In this document: positions 12,280-24,608 of the stretch, in pieces
Numbering within the stretch: position 1 is the stretch's first letter
Layout of the letters: each line of letters opens with the position of its first letter
Origin: Mantis religiosa
Lineage: Eukaryota; Arthropoda; Insecta; Mantodea; Mantidae
DNA: 64,000 bases
Assembly: GCA_030765055.1 (NCBI GenBank)
Contig: CM060958.1
Coordinates: 84,685,494-84,749,493, forward strand
Reading direction: 5' to 3'
Notes under the pieces: generated by a model
The model's input: the letters and a program-made list of their open reading frames with translations, nothing else
What the model was told of the DNA's origin: nothing
The model's database searches: none
Translations under genes and position numbers: made by a program

Positions 12280-13030
12280 ACAAGGGGTGTTCAAGAATTT
12301 ATTGACAGATATTACTCGGGTATCTCAAAATACTTCACCCCCCAAATGCAAGACACTTATCCCACCTTCTTTGCCTTTCTTAGATATGCAGGGACCCATT
12401 CTTTGACATCCTCTTCATGATCACCTCTAAAGCTTTCACGGCCTTGTTTGTTTGTTTTTGTAATTTACGTCCTCCAACGTTAAGTTATATTGGACAATGA
12501 ATGGAATGGGTGAAATGATGCTCAAATGAGCCCGGGGTCCATGGAGCTTAGAGTTACCCGACATTCGTCTTTCAGGATAAGGGAAAACCCCGGAAAAACC
12601 TTATCCAGGTACCCCACCCTGACCGAGATTTGAACTCGGGACCTCTTGAACGTGAGGTAGACATGCTACCACCACACTACCGAAGCAGGCTTTCACAGCC
12701 TTGTTCTATCAAATAGTCTCATAAATTATTTCTTAATTGTTTGGTTAGAAAAAAGTCATACGAAAATAAGTTGGGACTGTAAGGCAAATGGGATATCATA
12801 GAGATGCATTTTTTTTTGCCTGGAACTCTGTAATGACAGTAGCAGTAAGAAATCTCTCATTATCAGGATGGAGCTTTCATTTTCCAGTGAAGTTCTTTCT
12901 TTTTGGGGATATAATCCTTTATCAATTGTTTCAAGACATTCTTTTACTAATGTGGAGTAACTGTAGTGTGCTTTGGAGCGCGTGCTGTCATGAATTAATC
13001 CCTGAATCATTTGCAACCAAATGAAAGACC
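12280..13030 (-). pseudogene. Decayed Tc1/mariner-like transposase C-terminus (split by SINE)
   Basis: Minus-strand fragments on both sides of the SINE resemble the C-terminal end of mariner-like transposases, with a short R-W-D-K-C-like stretch near 12360. They contain several stops. The 166-codon open frame at 12756-13256 on this strand overlaps it but shows no recognisable domain. The family assignment is tentative. Confidence 0.35.
12449..12688 (-). mobile_element. tRNA-derived SINE, family 3
   Basis: On the minus strand the element begins with a tRNA-like head (A box near GTGGTGGTAGCATG, B box GAGTTCAAATCTC) followed by a GC-richer body. It is flanked by a 17-bp duplication with one mismatch, GCTTTCACGGCCTTGTT at 12432-12448 and its partner at 12689-12705. 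It landed in an older DNA-transposon remnant. Confidence 0.82.
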
Positions 13031-14786
13031 TCTCTACTTTGAACATGCAGAATTTTAGTTTCAAAAGCTTTATACAACTCCATACAGGATGCACATATCC
13101 ATAAACACTGTTGTACTGTATATGGTGATCAAGGTACTTGGAAAATATTTTAAGCAGAACTAAACCTTTTAAACACTCCTGATGCTCATTAAAAACTGAA
13201 GCTAATAACAGTGCAGTAATACAAATATTACAATAATATGCAATTATTTCGTACAAACTTCACTTAGCTTTTCAAGAAATTATCAATTCCTCACAGTACT
13301 CAGACTAATTTTGAAATAAGTTTTTTGTATCCTCATTATTTTTGTCACCATTATTGCCGCTAGTTGACAGCTAATTTTTATATTTATTTTCAATTTCTGA
13401 AAGTAAAACAATTATTGACAGAATCGATTGGTAGTATTTCAAAATTCACCATGTGATTTATATTTTTTTAAGATACTTTTTCCCAAACCATTAAATCTGT
13501 CGATCCATTTAAGTGCTTTAATAATTTAACTTCTGGATTTATTTCATGGCTACATGACCAAAAGTAATCTGCCACAGATTTATGCATTATTGTAGTACTC
13601 CTGATATTTGCATGTGAACTGGACTAGAAAAGAAGTAAGCCTGATTGACTTGTGATGACTAAATGGATGTAGGATGTGCACGCAGGGAAATATAGTAAAG
13701 GGCACATGGACTATGTGTGCTGGCTAAGTTTTTTAGCATACGTACTGTAATAAATGTTGTGTATTAAATAGTAAATTATGTATAGACACTCTCCTTGTTA
13801 GCTTAAGGGCACTCGGTACTAAATTTTCAGCAGAATTTTGAAAAAAAAGTTTAAAATTTCCATAGAAAAGTCCTCTTAATGTTGTAGGACCAGCATCCCC
13901 TTGCTTTTTGACCTAGCCATTTAAATGGGAAAAGTGTAGATGTGGGGAAGTAGTGTGTGGAATTTGAAAATTTATTTTTTCATATCCTTGTTTTGTTACA
14001 TTTTTGCCATTTGAAATTCTTTTCTGAATTTTATTCCAGTTATCTAATGAATTTCTATATATTTCCTTTCAAATATGCAATATACATTCATTGAAGAAGT
14101 TCTGCAAGTATTTTCATGAATGAAACATAGTTTTAGATGTAGGGTTTTAATAATAAAATCTTGGGTGATTTAAAAAAAATAAAGTTGGTTACTATGTTTA
14201 CCTGAAAAAGCCTTAAAGTAACAAAAAATGTAATCATTTGCTCTCTTGCACTCAGTATTTTGCTGAAAGGTTAGGCAATGAAGTAGTTAATCTCAATCTA
14301 TGTCACAGAAAGAGAATATGGGAAATTCTACTTCCTCAGTCCTGTGCAGGTATTAGTTGAAGCAGTCATGGTCGATCAGTAATCTTGAGGATTTTCTTGG
14401 TATGTTAGTATGTTTAGTTGTATTTACAGATTTTTCGAGATAGTATACAAAATTTAAAGGTTTAAAGACTTAATTGATTGAAAGTTATAAATTTAGCAAT
14501 ACTGAGTACCCTTAACTCTTGTTTTGTAGCATTACCAATTATTTTATGAAGCTCCTAGTATTTTCAAAAGTTTTAAACAGATACAAAAATGATGTCCTCC
14601 CTCCTTTATCAAGTCTGGTTACAAGCTAGTTTTTAGGCATTTAGTTTCCCTCCATCCTGTGTGATTATTTTCATAGTAATAGTAGCTTGTCTTTAGAACA
14701 ATTTTGAGTATGTAATGGTAGTATGTAATCTTTGTAATGGATATTAATAAGTCTTTTTTTTAATAATAATGATAATATATTTGCAG
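13031..14786 (+). other. Intron sequence before exon 14787
   Basis: AT-rich; no gene, RNA or mobile element recognised. Confidence 0.6.
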
Positions 14787-14928
14787 ATGTTCAAAGGTAA
14801 TGTGAATGGAGATGGTATCAAAAGAAATACATTTGAAGTGCCTATTATAGCTCAGTGGATCAGAATCAACCCCACCCGTTGGAGGGATAGGATAGCTCTC
14901 AGAGTAGAACTCTATGGCTGTGATTATG
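14787..14928 (+). CDS. Nrx-IV: Nrx-IV exon, end of discoidin domain
   Basis: Exon after TTGCAG (14781-14786) and before GTAAGA (14929). It starts on a codon boundary, so it accepts either alternative exon, and leaves one base of a split codon. It encodes the C-terminal third of the F5/8C domain: M-F-K-G-N, then A-Q-W-I-R-I-N-P, and the closing R-V-E-L-Y-G-C, whose Cys is the conserved last cysteine of discoidin domains. The intron upstream is 7.9 kb and the one downstream 6.7 kb. Confidence 0.95.
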
Positions 14929-15373
14929 GTAAGACAAATAAAATCAGTTTTTCATATATCCCATAAATCAGTTTCACATTTGTTTGAGTATTTAGTTCAT
15001 AACTGTAACATCTACGTAAATGCATTAATTGCTAACTGATGCTTAGATAATCTGATGCTTGAAGATAATTGAGTTAGAACATAGCAAATAACTTAGCATT
15101 AATAATTTTTCTTACCCTTTGATTTTGATAAAATAATTGCTTTTGACAATTTGCATCCTTTAAATTGCAATGAGTGTTTATTCCAAATTTTAGTTCTTAA
15201 AAAATCATTATTGTTAAACAGAAATATTTGCTTACTTGAAGATGCAGGGATAATAACTCCCTAGTTAAAAGGAAACTCTTTTCAAGTGTGTCATTAGTTA
15301 TCCAGAATTAGGGGCATTAAGATTAATGCCAGTAATGTAACAAAACTTAAAACAGCAAAAGGATAAATTGTAG

Positions 15374-15482
15374 AATATTACACAAATATAAATATTTGCT
15401 ACTAAGGCTCCACTTATCTTAAGAAATTGATATTAATACTTATGTAATCCTTCGTAGCAAATATTTATATTTGTGTAATATT
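15374..15482. repeat. Palindromic repeat, 34-nt arms
   Basis: Arms at 15374-15407 and 15449-15482 are complementary with one mismatch, with a 41-nt loop. The sequence to the right includes TTGCTTCACTGTAAC, resembling the extension next to the palindromes at 27795 and 36133. A possible 8-bp flank repeat TGTAGAAT occurs near 15369 and 15525. It is probably a member of the same palindromic insertion class. Confidence 0.6.
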
Positions 15483-15719
15483 TATTGCTTCACTGTAACT
15501 AGCTTCATTTTCTACGTGATAAAGTGTAGAATTTGCTATTTAATCATGCTCATTTTCCAATCAGTCAATTATACTTTGAATAGAGAACAATAGCATAGTA
15601 TATGATAAACAGAATTAGTAATGGCAACTTTTTGTTTTAATTTTTGTTTTGTTTTAAATTTAATTAATAATAAATTTAAACATTTAAGTTAAATTAAATA
15701 AAATAAACTTTTTAAATAA

Positions 15720-18045
15720 TAAGCTCAGTTTAGTTGGGCTTAATGTAGCTGATTTTTACTCTTAAGTCAGTTTCTACATCGGCAAGTCTGTCTCTCTTCA
15801 ATGGCTTCATGTTGCACAACACTGAAAATGTTTGCTCGCACAGATAGGTGGTTGGGAAGGACGCAATACACTTAAGTGCTTTGGTAGGTAGTTCATTAAA
15901 TTCACTCTGCACCAGAAACCAAAATTTTGCAAGTTTATTTCCCTGGTATACAGCCTTCCATCTTTTGCTGTTAAATAATTCTATTAGTTGGTCCTGTTCT
16001 TTTTCTGAAAAGCTATCAATGTTGCCTATGTCTTTTTTTCTGGAAAGGATACTTTATCCACTTATTTTGATCATCTGCCGGTGCTGGAAAGTACTTCCTC
16101 AAAGTTTTTGTTAGGCCATTCAGGTGTCTACTATGGCTTCTTCAATATTTTTAGGCAAAGTTTCTTCTGATGGAGTCAGAAATTGTTCCAAAATAGGAAA
16201 GGAGCCTAAGGATTTCTTTTCTACACGACCTTTTCACCATTGAAGTTTTCCTATTTTTGCTTCAATTTTCTCATGAACCGTGAAAACATCTGGTTTTGGT
16301 CCTTGCAATTTTCGGATTATTCCATTTAGATGTGAAAAGATACTCGCTAGATATGCCATGTTGCACAACCATTCAAATCACACAGTCGTTCGCTGAGGGG
16401 AAACTTTTCGTATTCCTGTCTTAAAAAAATAGCCTCACTTCATCACGTAATTCAAAAAATCGCGAAAGAACATTCCCATAAGAAAGCCAGCACGTGTCTG
16501 TGTGCAAGAACAGTTGTTTATGTTTGCTTCCCATTTCTTCACATAATTTCTTGGATATCTGTGAGTTAAGAGGATGGGCTTTAATGCAGTACACAATTTT
16601 AACCAACTCTTCTAATGTTTCCTTCAAATCTGGGGGAATTCTTTTACAGCCAATGCCTCTCTATGTATCGAGCAATGAGTTCACTTAATCTCAGGGTTGA
16701 CAGCTTGAAATCGAGCTTTCAATCCAGTGTTGTGTCCAGACCTCGCTGCTTAAACAGCAAAGTCAGTGTTCACGCGTACACAAACTTCCCCTCAAGACCG
16801 TGCTCTGAAATAAATCCATCAAGTGTCTTAAAGACATCCTCAGCAGTGCTATGCAAGACCTCCCTACAAAACAATAGGTCTTCAACAAGTTCTTTCTGGT
16901 GTTTTTAACATACAAAAGCTAACAAACAAGACTTCTCAGTGAAATCAGTACTTTCGTCAACTGTAAAGCATATATTGTTGTTGACTTTAACCTCATAATT
17001 AGCTGGTCCAGGACATTTTGAGACTTATCATCAATTCTATGTATAAGGGAATCATTTGATATTGGGATTGCGTTCAGCTGAGTCACCAATCATTATGCTA
17101 CACATGATTTTAGCTGCTGGTAATATTAATTCCTCTACAATGCTAGGCTTGCCACTTTTAGCCATGAGTAGCACTACTTCACTACTTCATAGGAAGCTAG
17201 TGCTGCTTTTTCACTACTGGTTCCAGTAGAAATTTTTTTCTATTCTAGATGTACTAATTTTCATATTTTTACCTTTTATTTTAAAATAATTAAGTATCTT
17301 ACCAATGCATTCTGGATGTTTCGTCTCTAAATATATTCACGCTTAGCAGACTTCATTGCATCATTAGACAGTACATCATAACACAAAACACATTGAGGTT
17401 TTTGTTCATATTCAGTTTCAGCTTGAACAAATCCGAAACTTAAATATTCTTTGTGGTATTTTCGCAGATCGGCAGAACAGCAACTAATTAAACTACTAGG
17501 CTTCCTACAACTTGCCAGTTATTGTAGGCTTACGTTTAATTGATCCAGTTTATAACCAACAATTCATGTTGAACAAGGCGAATAAATTCTCATGATTCAC
17601 AATTATAAACTCTCATAACAATTAAACACCATCATCACTGGCTTCAACGCAGCGAGAGCGACTGATTTGTTGCTGAGCATGCGTACATATAATTGGTGCC
17701 AGTGACAGCACTGACTCAGACCTGTGCGTGCAGGTTTGGCTGACTTCACCCGCACCGCAGCTAACCGCTCACACTTAGTACGGTTGCGTCGCCGTTACAA
17801 CGCTGCACTACACGCTCCCAACTATTACGTTGATTGCACCTCTCCGCTGCATTACATTGTTACGACATAGCTGTATAAAAAATGTTAAGTAAAACATATG
17901 TAGTTCGGTACCTAGCAGATAAGTGACTCAGTAAATAAAATTGTACGTTTTCTATAGTTTTAATTCAACATTACAACTTGACATAAGGGGACCCCCTCGC
18001 AGACCCTCTGACATCCCCTCGCGGACTCCACTTTGAGAAACACTG
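15720..18045 (-). mobile_element. hAT transposon, ZBED5-like, decayed
   Basis: The minus-strand 5' end (near 18045) has the typical hAT terminal inverted repeat CAGTGTTTCTCAAAGTGGAG. It is followed by a GC-rich leader and a BED-type zinc-finger remnant near 17480-17330 (K-P-Q-C-V-L-C-Y). The middle carries W-L-S-Y-G-N-V-L and F-E-L-R-D-E-V (16421-16627). The hAT dimerisation tail C-E-Q-T-F-S and L-R-V-K-I-S-Y-I-K-P-N lies at 15730-15912. Frameshifts and stops make it inactive, and the other terminal repeat was not found. A related copy starts at 63612 in the opposite orientation. Confidence 0.82.
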
Positions 18046-18275
18046 GCTTATGCAATACTGTTTTCTGGAGAGAAAAAAATGGCACTAGAATTATAACGTT
18101 TCCAAAATTTGTTATCTAGTACTCTATAGAAATTTATACAAATAAGATTAAAAATATAATATTAGAGGCAGATTAAAAATGGAGGCATAAAACTAAGCCT
18201 ACCCAAAAAGCTTTACTATATGTACAGCATGTTCCTCTTAAAAGACCAATAAAATAGTTATAAATGTACAATGTA

Positions 18276-19660
18276 CAAGGATGTTTCCAAAAGTAAGGTC
18301 TCCAAAGTGCAAGGGTCACAGGGGCATTGTTTGTGTGGCTGTTGGCTACACTGCTTTTCTCCTTCCTCCCTCCACTCTATAGAAAGTCCCGTACATCTGC
18401 TGGAGCGTTCAGTCTTGGCATGGTAGCCAGTTGTAATGGAGCTCCTGTTAGCCACTACCACCAGGTGCGAAGTTCTCACAGTTATTCAGTTTTAGTGCAA
18501 AAGGCATTCAACCAATCTAATTTCATTGACATTTGACAGAAATGTATGTAGAGTCATGTACGGATGTCAAAATTGTCTGCAAATGGTGTAAGGTGTTTGC
18601 AGATGGTCATACTGAAATTCATGGTGAAAGAAATGGGATACTGCCAGTTCCTGAAGAGACAATTTCAAAGGTTGAACAGATCGTGCTTAGAGATTAGCAC
18701 ATCACTCTCAAATCTGCATTGTTCCTGAGATTTCTTAAAGCACCATTTACTGAACTTCGAGTGAAGTCTTGACATTTTGGAAGATGTGTGCCAGATGGGT
18801 CCCAAGAATGTTGACAGAAGACCATGAAAGGCAATGCTTTGGAAGTTCCCACCAATTTCTTCAATGCTATGCAAATGAAAAGGACAACCTTTTGGATTCA
18901 GTAGTCATGGTTGATGAAACCTGGGCTTTTCACTTCACACTTGAGATCAAACAACAATCACATGAGTGGCGGCATTCCAGTTCACCCAAGCTGCGAAAAT
19001 TCAGAGGAATATGTCTGCTGGTAAAGTTATGGCAACTGTGTTTTGGGATCAGAAGGAGTTATTGTTGGACGACTTCATGGATTCTGGGACAACAACAAAT
19101 GCTGTTAGGTATTGTCACATTAAAAAAAAAAAAAAAAACTCGGACGAGCGATTCAAAACTGAAGAAGAGGAATGTAGTGAGTGAGTGTGTGGTGTTTTAG
19201 GGCCCGTCAACAGCAAGGTTATTTGGGCCCGAAGAGGAATGTAGACCAAGGGCATAAGCCTTCTCCATGACAATGCTCGTCCCCACACCACTTGTCAAAC
19301 TGTGAATCCTCTTCAACAGTTTGGATGGAATATCATTGCCTATTCACCCTATAGTCTAGACTTAGTGCCCAATGACTACCACTTACTCTCCAAGTTGAAT
19401 GAACACTTGGTTGTGAGGCACTTCAGTGACAATGAGGTGAAAGATTAGGTCCAATGCTTCTGTAATAGCATGGTGGCGGGCTGGTATGACATGGTCATAC
19501 AAAAACTGCCACAGCGTTAACAAAAATGCATTGATCAAAATGGTGATTGTGGAAAAATAGAAAATTTTCAAGTTTCAGAACTATATACAATTTATTGTAA
19601 ATAAACGTTTCTGAATACTTAAAAAAAATTGGAGACCCTACTTTTGGGATCACCCTCATG
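18276..19660 (+). mobile_element. mariner transposon, decayed, with both ends
   Basis: The terminal inverted repeats share CCAAAAGTAAGGTCTCC on the left and its near complement on the right, each next to a TA (18274-18275 and 19661-19662). Inside, broken frames read as a mariner transposase: C-A-R-W-V-P-R-M-L-T, V-D-E-T-W-A-F-H-F with the first catalytic Asp, L-H-D-N-A-R-P-H-T with the second, and a Y-S-L-D-L-V-P-N-D-Y-H stretch with the third (DD34D type). It carries many frameshifts and is not functional. A 53-bp insertion sits at 19178-19230. Confidence 0.88.
19178..19230 (+). mobile_element. 53-bp micro-insertion with 14-bp target duplication
   Basis: Flanked by the perfect duplication GAAGAGGAATGTAG (19164-19177 and 19231-19244) inside the mariner remnant. 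The unit begins TGAGTGAGTGTGTGGTGTTT and contains AGGGCCCGTC and GGGCCC. Much of the same sequence occurs inverted at 42072-42106. It is probably the 3' stub of a SINE-like retroelement. Confidence 0.7.
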
Positions 19661-19999
19661 TAAGCCAAAGAGAAATAAATCTAGTCAGATCTGGTAGTGC
19701 AAGTCTTGCAGCTTGTGTAACAATGTATAATGGTTGTCACGTAGTTGTGACATTGAGAAATAAATAAATAATGACAAACTGCTAATTCTGTGGAACTAGC
19801 CATGTGGACTGTTCAGCAGAAGGTCTTGTGTGTTCTTGGTTAGCAGAAACCAAGTCTGTGAAGATTGGGAATATAACCTTCAAAGGCATGATCCCATTCC
19901 CAACTGTAAGAGAGTAATGACCTGGGATGCACAGTTGAAGCATAATGAAAGCTTGATGTCAAGCATTGGTAAGCATGCTAAGAAAAGAAGAGAACGTTG

Positions 20000-20885
20000 A
20001 ACTCATGTGAACCAGCTTTACAATAAGCCAAAGAATTTCAACCTGAAAAGTAAGTTTACAACTCCAGATTGTTTGCATTGGTATTTATAAAAAGGCTCCC
20101 TCTTTGAGCATACAAAATTTAAATTTCAAAGAAAAACAAGCATAATGATAAGCATGAGGTTAAATATTGTTGAGTGCTTTAGACAAAATTGATGAAAACA
20201 ACTCATACTGGATACTTAGATACTCGTACTTAGATCATATCTATTCTCTGATGAGTTCAACTTTCCACATATCACAAAAAGTGAACATACACTGTTAAAG
20301 AAACTTTGGGAGTGAGAATCTTCTATTGTTTTTCAACATGAACATGATTCACCTGAAGTTAATGTCTGATGCAGTTTAATGAAGATTATGTGATAGGTCC
20401 CTACTTTTTTGCTGAACCTATAGATATGTTGGAGTTGCATGTAGTTCTACAACTTCCTGCAGGAACCATTTATCAGTAAAATGGTACTCCTCACCTTGCA
20501 TTGGAAGTATGCAAGATTTCTGAATGGTAATATTCCTAGGCAGTGGATTACAGAGGTTCCGAGACCACCAAGGTTGCCAGATCCATCCCTCTGTGACTTT
20601 TTTCTATGGGGATTCATCAAGAATCGAGTTCACAGAACACCTTGATGATTTGAAACTCAGAATTTGCCTTGCGATTCAAAATACCACAATTGCTATATTG
20701 AGGAATACCTGAACAGAAGTGGAGGACAGGCTCGACATCTGCGGTGCTACAAATGGTTGTCATGTTGAAATCAACTAAAATTACAGCTCTTTAGTAAATA
20801 GAAAATGTTAACAGTTTTAATTGTATATCTTTTTCTGCTGAGTTATAGCCATTTATTTTGTTGCAGCTTTAAGTGGGACACCCTG
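20000..20885 (+). pseudogene. Decayed Tc1/mariner-superfamily transposase
   Basis: Broken + strand frames give F-S-D-E-F-N-F-P-H (around 20236), a hydrophobic F-F-A-E-P stretch near 20410, G-T-P-P-H-L-A-L near 20485, and W-G-F-I-K-N-R-V near 20610. These match the mariner-like transposases common in insects (F-S-D-E, Q-D-G-A-P-P-H, L-W-G-F-I-K). It has multiple stops and no terminal repeats were recognised. Confidence 0.6.
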
Positions 20886-21636
20886 AAACTGATTTGTCTG
20901 TAAACACAAAGCTGATTTCCTACCTATACAGTATATATTATGCTATATAACAGTCTTATGTTTTCCTTCTTATTTCCATAATTGTTACAAACTTGTACAT
21001 TTGAACATGAAGGTTGCTCACTTTGCCTTTGGAGTCCATAATAATAAAAAGCTGTAGATTCTGTTGCTTCATTGCCATCCTATAATACTACTATCAGAGG
21101 TAACAGACATTACCTGCTGTGTGCCTCCAGCATAATATGTAAATGCACCCAACTATCGCTTGGTGGTAGCTCGCTATGGGGATCATTGAGATAACAGAAG
21201 CATATTTTAAGAATCGAGGCAGTATAGATACTTACATTATTTTTAAGCTTTACATATCTGCAGTTTAGTATCACATTCATTAATTGTGTACATTGGAGTT
21301 AATGTGGCTCTAAATATCTTCTAAGAAAAAGTAACTTTCACTATTGGTTTAGGTATAAAGTTGCTAGCACTGCATTTCACTTTTATAAAAGCTACTGGAA
21401 TGCCAAGTAAACTTACAACTATAGCATCCATAATAAGGAGAAACTCCTATTTAACATGGAATACAGAACATTCTAAATGTACAGCAAAACTGAAAAAGTA
21501 TTAGCCAGAAATGTTGTCCACAGTACCAACATTATCAAAATAATACATCCAGATCAATGTTTTTACAGTATTATTAGTCATTGTCCTTTATTTTACTGTT
21601 TCATTTCATAGTTTATGCATGCTTCTGTTTTTACAG
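20886..21636 (+). other. Intron sequence before LamG1
   Basis: No feature recognised apart from the pyrimidine tract and acceptor of exon 21637. Confidence 0.6.
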
Positions 21637-21840
21637 TTTCAGAGAATTTATACTTCAATGGAACAGCATTGGTACGATGGGATCTCATGCGGGATCCTAT
21701 ATCAGCAACTCGAGAGACTATCAAGTTCAGGTTCAAGACAAATGTTGCAAATGGTGTCCTCATGTATAGTCGTGGCACTCAGGGAGACTACATTGCTCTC
21801 CAGTTGAGAGACAATCGAATGTTGCTTAACTTAGATTTAG
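21637..21840 (+). CDS. Nrx-IV: Nrx-IV exon, start of LamG1
   Basis: Exon of 204 nt after TTACAG (21631-21636) and before GTAAGA (21841), phase 1 in and phase 1 out. It encodes the first strands of the first laminin-G domain: S-E-N-L-Y-F-N-G, I-K-F-R-F-K-T, N-G-V-L-M-Y-S-R-G and D-Y-I-A-L-Q-L, the usual LamG pattern in Caspr proteins. A second AG at 21641-21642 could give an in-frame start two codons later. Confidence 0.94.
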
Positions 21841-22267
21841 GTAAGAGCGTAGAAAGGAGTATCTTATTAAAAGTTATTCCGGAAAGCATATTCAAAGTTC
21901 TAAAAGAATCAATAAAATAGGTTATTGATATAGATTGGAAGTGGTGTAAAATATGTAGACAAATAGATTAAAATATTGTATTAAGACAAGAATATAGGAC
22001 ATTGAGTAAAGTGAAGAACTAATAACAATTTTCCCCCTATACACCTCTGTACTGTCACTCAGTTTTGCTATTAAGTCTTTCTTAAATGTCTTGAACTGCT
22101 TCTTGACATGCATCCTCACCACTAAATGAAGTTATTTGCTTTATGTGGTTTTGTTTATTTAATTTCCATATTTTCTCATTTACTGTTTATTTAAATCAAT
22201 TTTTTTCTGCAGAATTGACCATTTGTGTATATTTTTTTATGTTTATTCATATTGTACATGTGTACAA

Positions 22268-22425
22268 ATCTGTGGTGGACAACATGGCGTTGGGGCGGGT
22301 TTTCTCCGGGACCTCCGGTTTCCCCCGCCATCTCATTCCACCTGTGCTCCAACTTCATCTCATGTATCATCAATGTCACCGCCTGCGGTGCCGTATGTAG
22401 TAAAAGCAGGCGTTAAACAACACAT
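22268..22425 (+). mobile_element. SINE family 1, 5'-truncated copy
   Basis: Closely matches the body of the SINE at 5211-5465 from TGTGGTGGACAACATGGCG through GTAAAAGCAGGCGTTAAAC. The tRNA-like head is missing, as expected for incomplete reverse transcription. Confidence 0.8.
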
Positions 22426-24304
22426 TTGTCCATTAATTATTGAATGCTACTTCCTTGTATGCCCTGCAGTTATAACTATGCTTTTATGTAAATGGTGGGA
22501 TTTGTACTTTTTCTGTAGATTCGGAATTTTAGTTTCCATTGGTTTTCAGTATTTTGGAAACCAGAAATGGGAGTGATTTCCGTTTTAGTTGTAAATTGGT
22601 TAGTAGATTCAGTTGTAAGTTTTGAAAGTTTAAGAGTTTCCTCTTGTATTTTTGTTGATTGTAAATATGACATCAGAATATAGATGCCAGACTTCTAAAC
22701 ATATGTGGAAAAGCTTTCACAATACGTATTTGAAATTTACTCCTAAATGAATTGGGATAGGGATTTCCACTAACAGGCATGCTGTAGGATTCAACAACCT
22801 CACGAGATATCGATACAAAACAAAAATAAAAGAAAGACAGAAAAAAAGAATAGAGACAAACGGTAACAATAGTTGTCAAGATAAAAGTGTAAAACAGTTT
22901 TGTGTAAAAGTTGATGTGATAAGTATATAAGAATTAGCAAAATATTGCAGTAACAGTTTATTAATGCCACATAATTGGTGACCCCAACGTGATCAGAAGT
23001 CGACTTGTTAGTGAAAAAGTGAATGATTGAAGAGATGACCAAAAATACTAGCTTTGGAAAAGCTTCCAATGCTGATGCAAGGGATGTTGATATTAGTAAA
23101 GTTACAATTAGACTTTTGCCGATTTAGACCGATAGAACAGAAATCTGGTTTTACTAAATCAAAGCACAATTCCCAATTAATAAAATAACATCCGAAGAGA
23201 CTAAATTCAATTACTTGGTGTCTCAGAGCCAAAATATGTGAAAATATTTGGGGCATTGTCAAAAGTAATGATGTAAATATTTTGCAGCAAAGGAAAGGCT
23301 TCTCAATATTTTTAAGGAAAGTTAAGACAAGAGAATAAAGAGGTTAAAGACAGGCATTGACTTAGGGGACTTATATCCAAGCCAGCTGCTATGTAGAACA
23401 CAATCCTTGGCTGGCACAGATATTTCAAACAAAGTTTTAAGGATGCTGTGGTTAGAAAAACTCTCAGATTCAATCAAGAATGTGTTGTTAGTTAGCAATG
23501 AGGATTTAGAAAAGTTGCAATTATGGCCGATAAAATATTAGAAATGAATCACGTAGCGAACTTTATTGTACTACAAATTCTCTTTGTCAGTGCTCTAGTA
23601 AGAATGTTGCAACTATGGACAACCTAGTAGATTACTGCTGCTATTCCAATGGGAAAACATCATCCAAGAAAGCACATCAAAGCCCCATGCAAGGTAGAAG
23701 TCACAGCCGTTCAGAAAGAAAATTTAATCCCGATGGTAAATTTTGTTACTATCATTTTAAGTTTGGCTCAAGATGCTATCCGGATTAATGTAAACAACCA
23801 TGTAGTTGGAATGAATCAGAAAACTCCAAACTGCAGTTAAATTAGCAGCATGTTCTGCTGCAACAAGTCATGAGTCGTGCGGCAGATCCTGGTTATTTGT
23901 GAGGGACAAAGAAACAGGAATGCAGTTCCTTGTAGACAGTGGAGCAGATGTCTCAGTCTGGTCTGCAACAAAGCATGACAATGTAGATAATTCATATAGA
24001 CTGTATGCTGCTAATAATACAGAAATACCAACCTGTGGTACCAAAATTTGGACAGTGAACTTGGGATTAAGGCAAAAATTTCAGTGGCCATTCATAGTAG
24101 CCAAAATAAAGGCTTAATTGGAGCCCATTTTTTAAAAAGGTTTCACTTGCTGGTAAACCTGCATAATAAATAGTTAATTGATGGTGTAATTGAGCTAAGG
24201 GTGATGTTACAGCCATTGTGGAAAGCAATATCATTAGCGCTGTGAATACAGATTTTAAATTCAGTGACCTCTTTGTTCCATACCCAAGACTGACAACACC
24301 AAAC

Positions 24305-24608
24305 TGGGTAGATAGAGTCAACATGAAAAATTCAATGCCACGGCTGGGATTTGAACCACGGATCTCCTGGTTAATCCAGTTCCCCATTGAGCTACCATAG
24401 CCAACATGCCATCCTGACATTAAATTCTTCAATTGACTAATATAGCCGTATATAGGCTAAGGTATTTGATAGCGTAAAAAATTCAATTCCATGGCTGGGA
24501 TTTGAACCATGGATCTCCTGATTTCTGTCATGTTTTTCATGTTGACTCTATCAAAAACCTTAGCTTATATACGGCTAGTGTAAAGAAATGATTAATTTCC
24601 ATTAATTA
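24305..24608. repeat. tRNA-like family 4 repeat, rearranged copy
   Basis: Contains two minus-strand heads (B-box complement GGGATTTGAACC at 24349 and 24499) and a plus-strand tail with TATACGGCTAGTG near 24570. It is inserted in the gypsy remnant. The same family occurs at 29309-29781, 39554-39945 and 57800-58175. Confidence 0.7.

Noticed and set aside
12756..13256. 166-codon minus-strand open frame as a gene
   Set aside because: No recognisable domain, no promoter or splice context, and it overlaps a decayed transposon. I could not support a protein.
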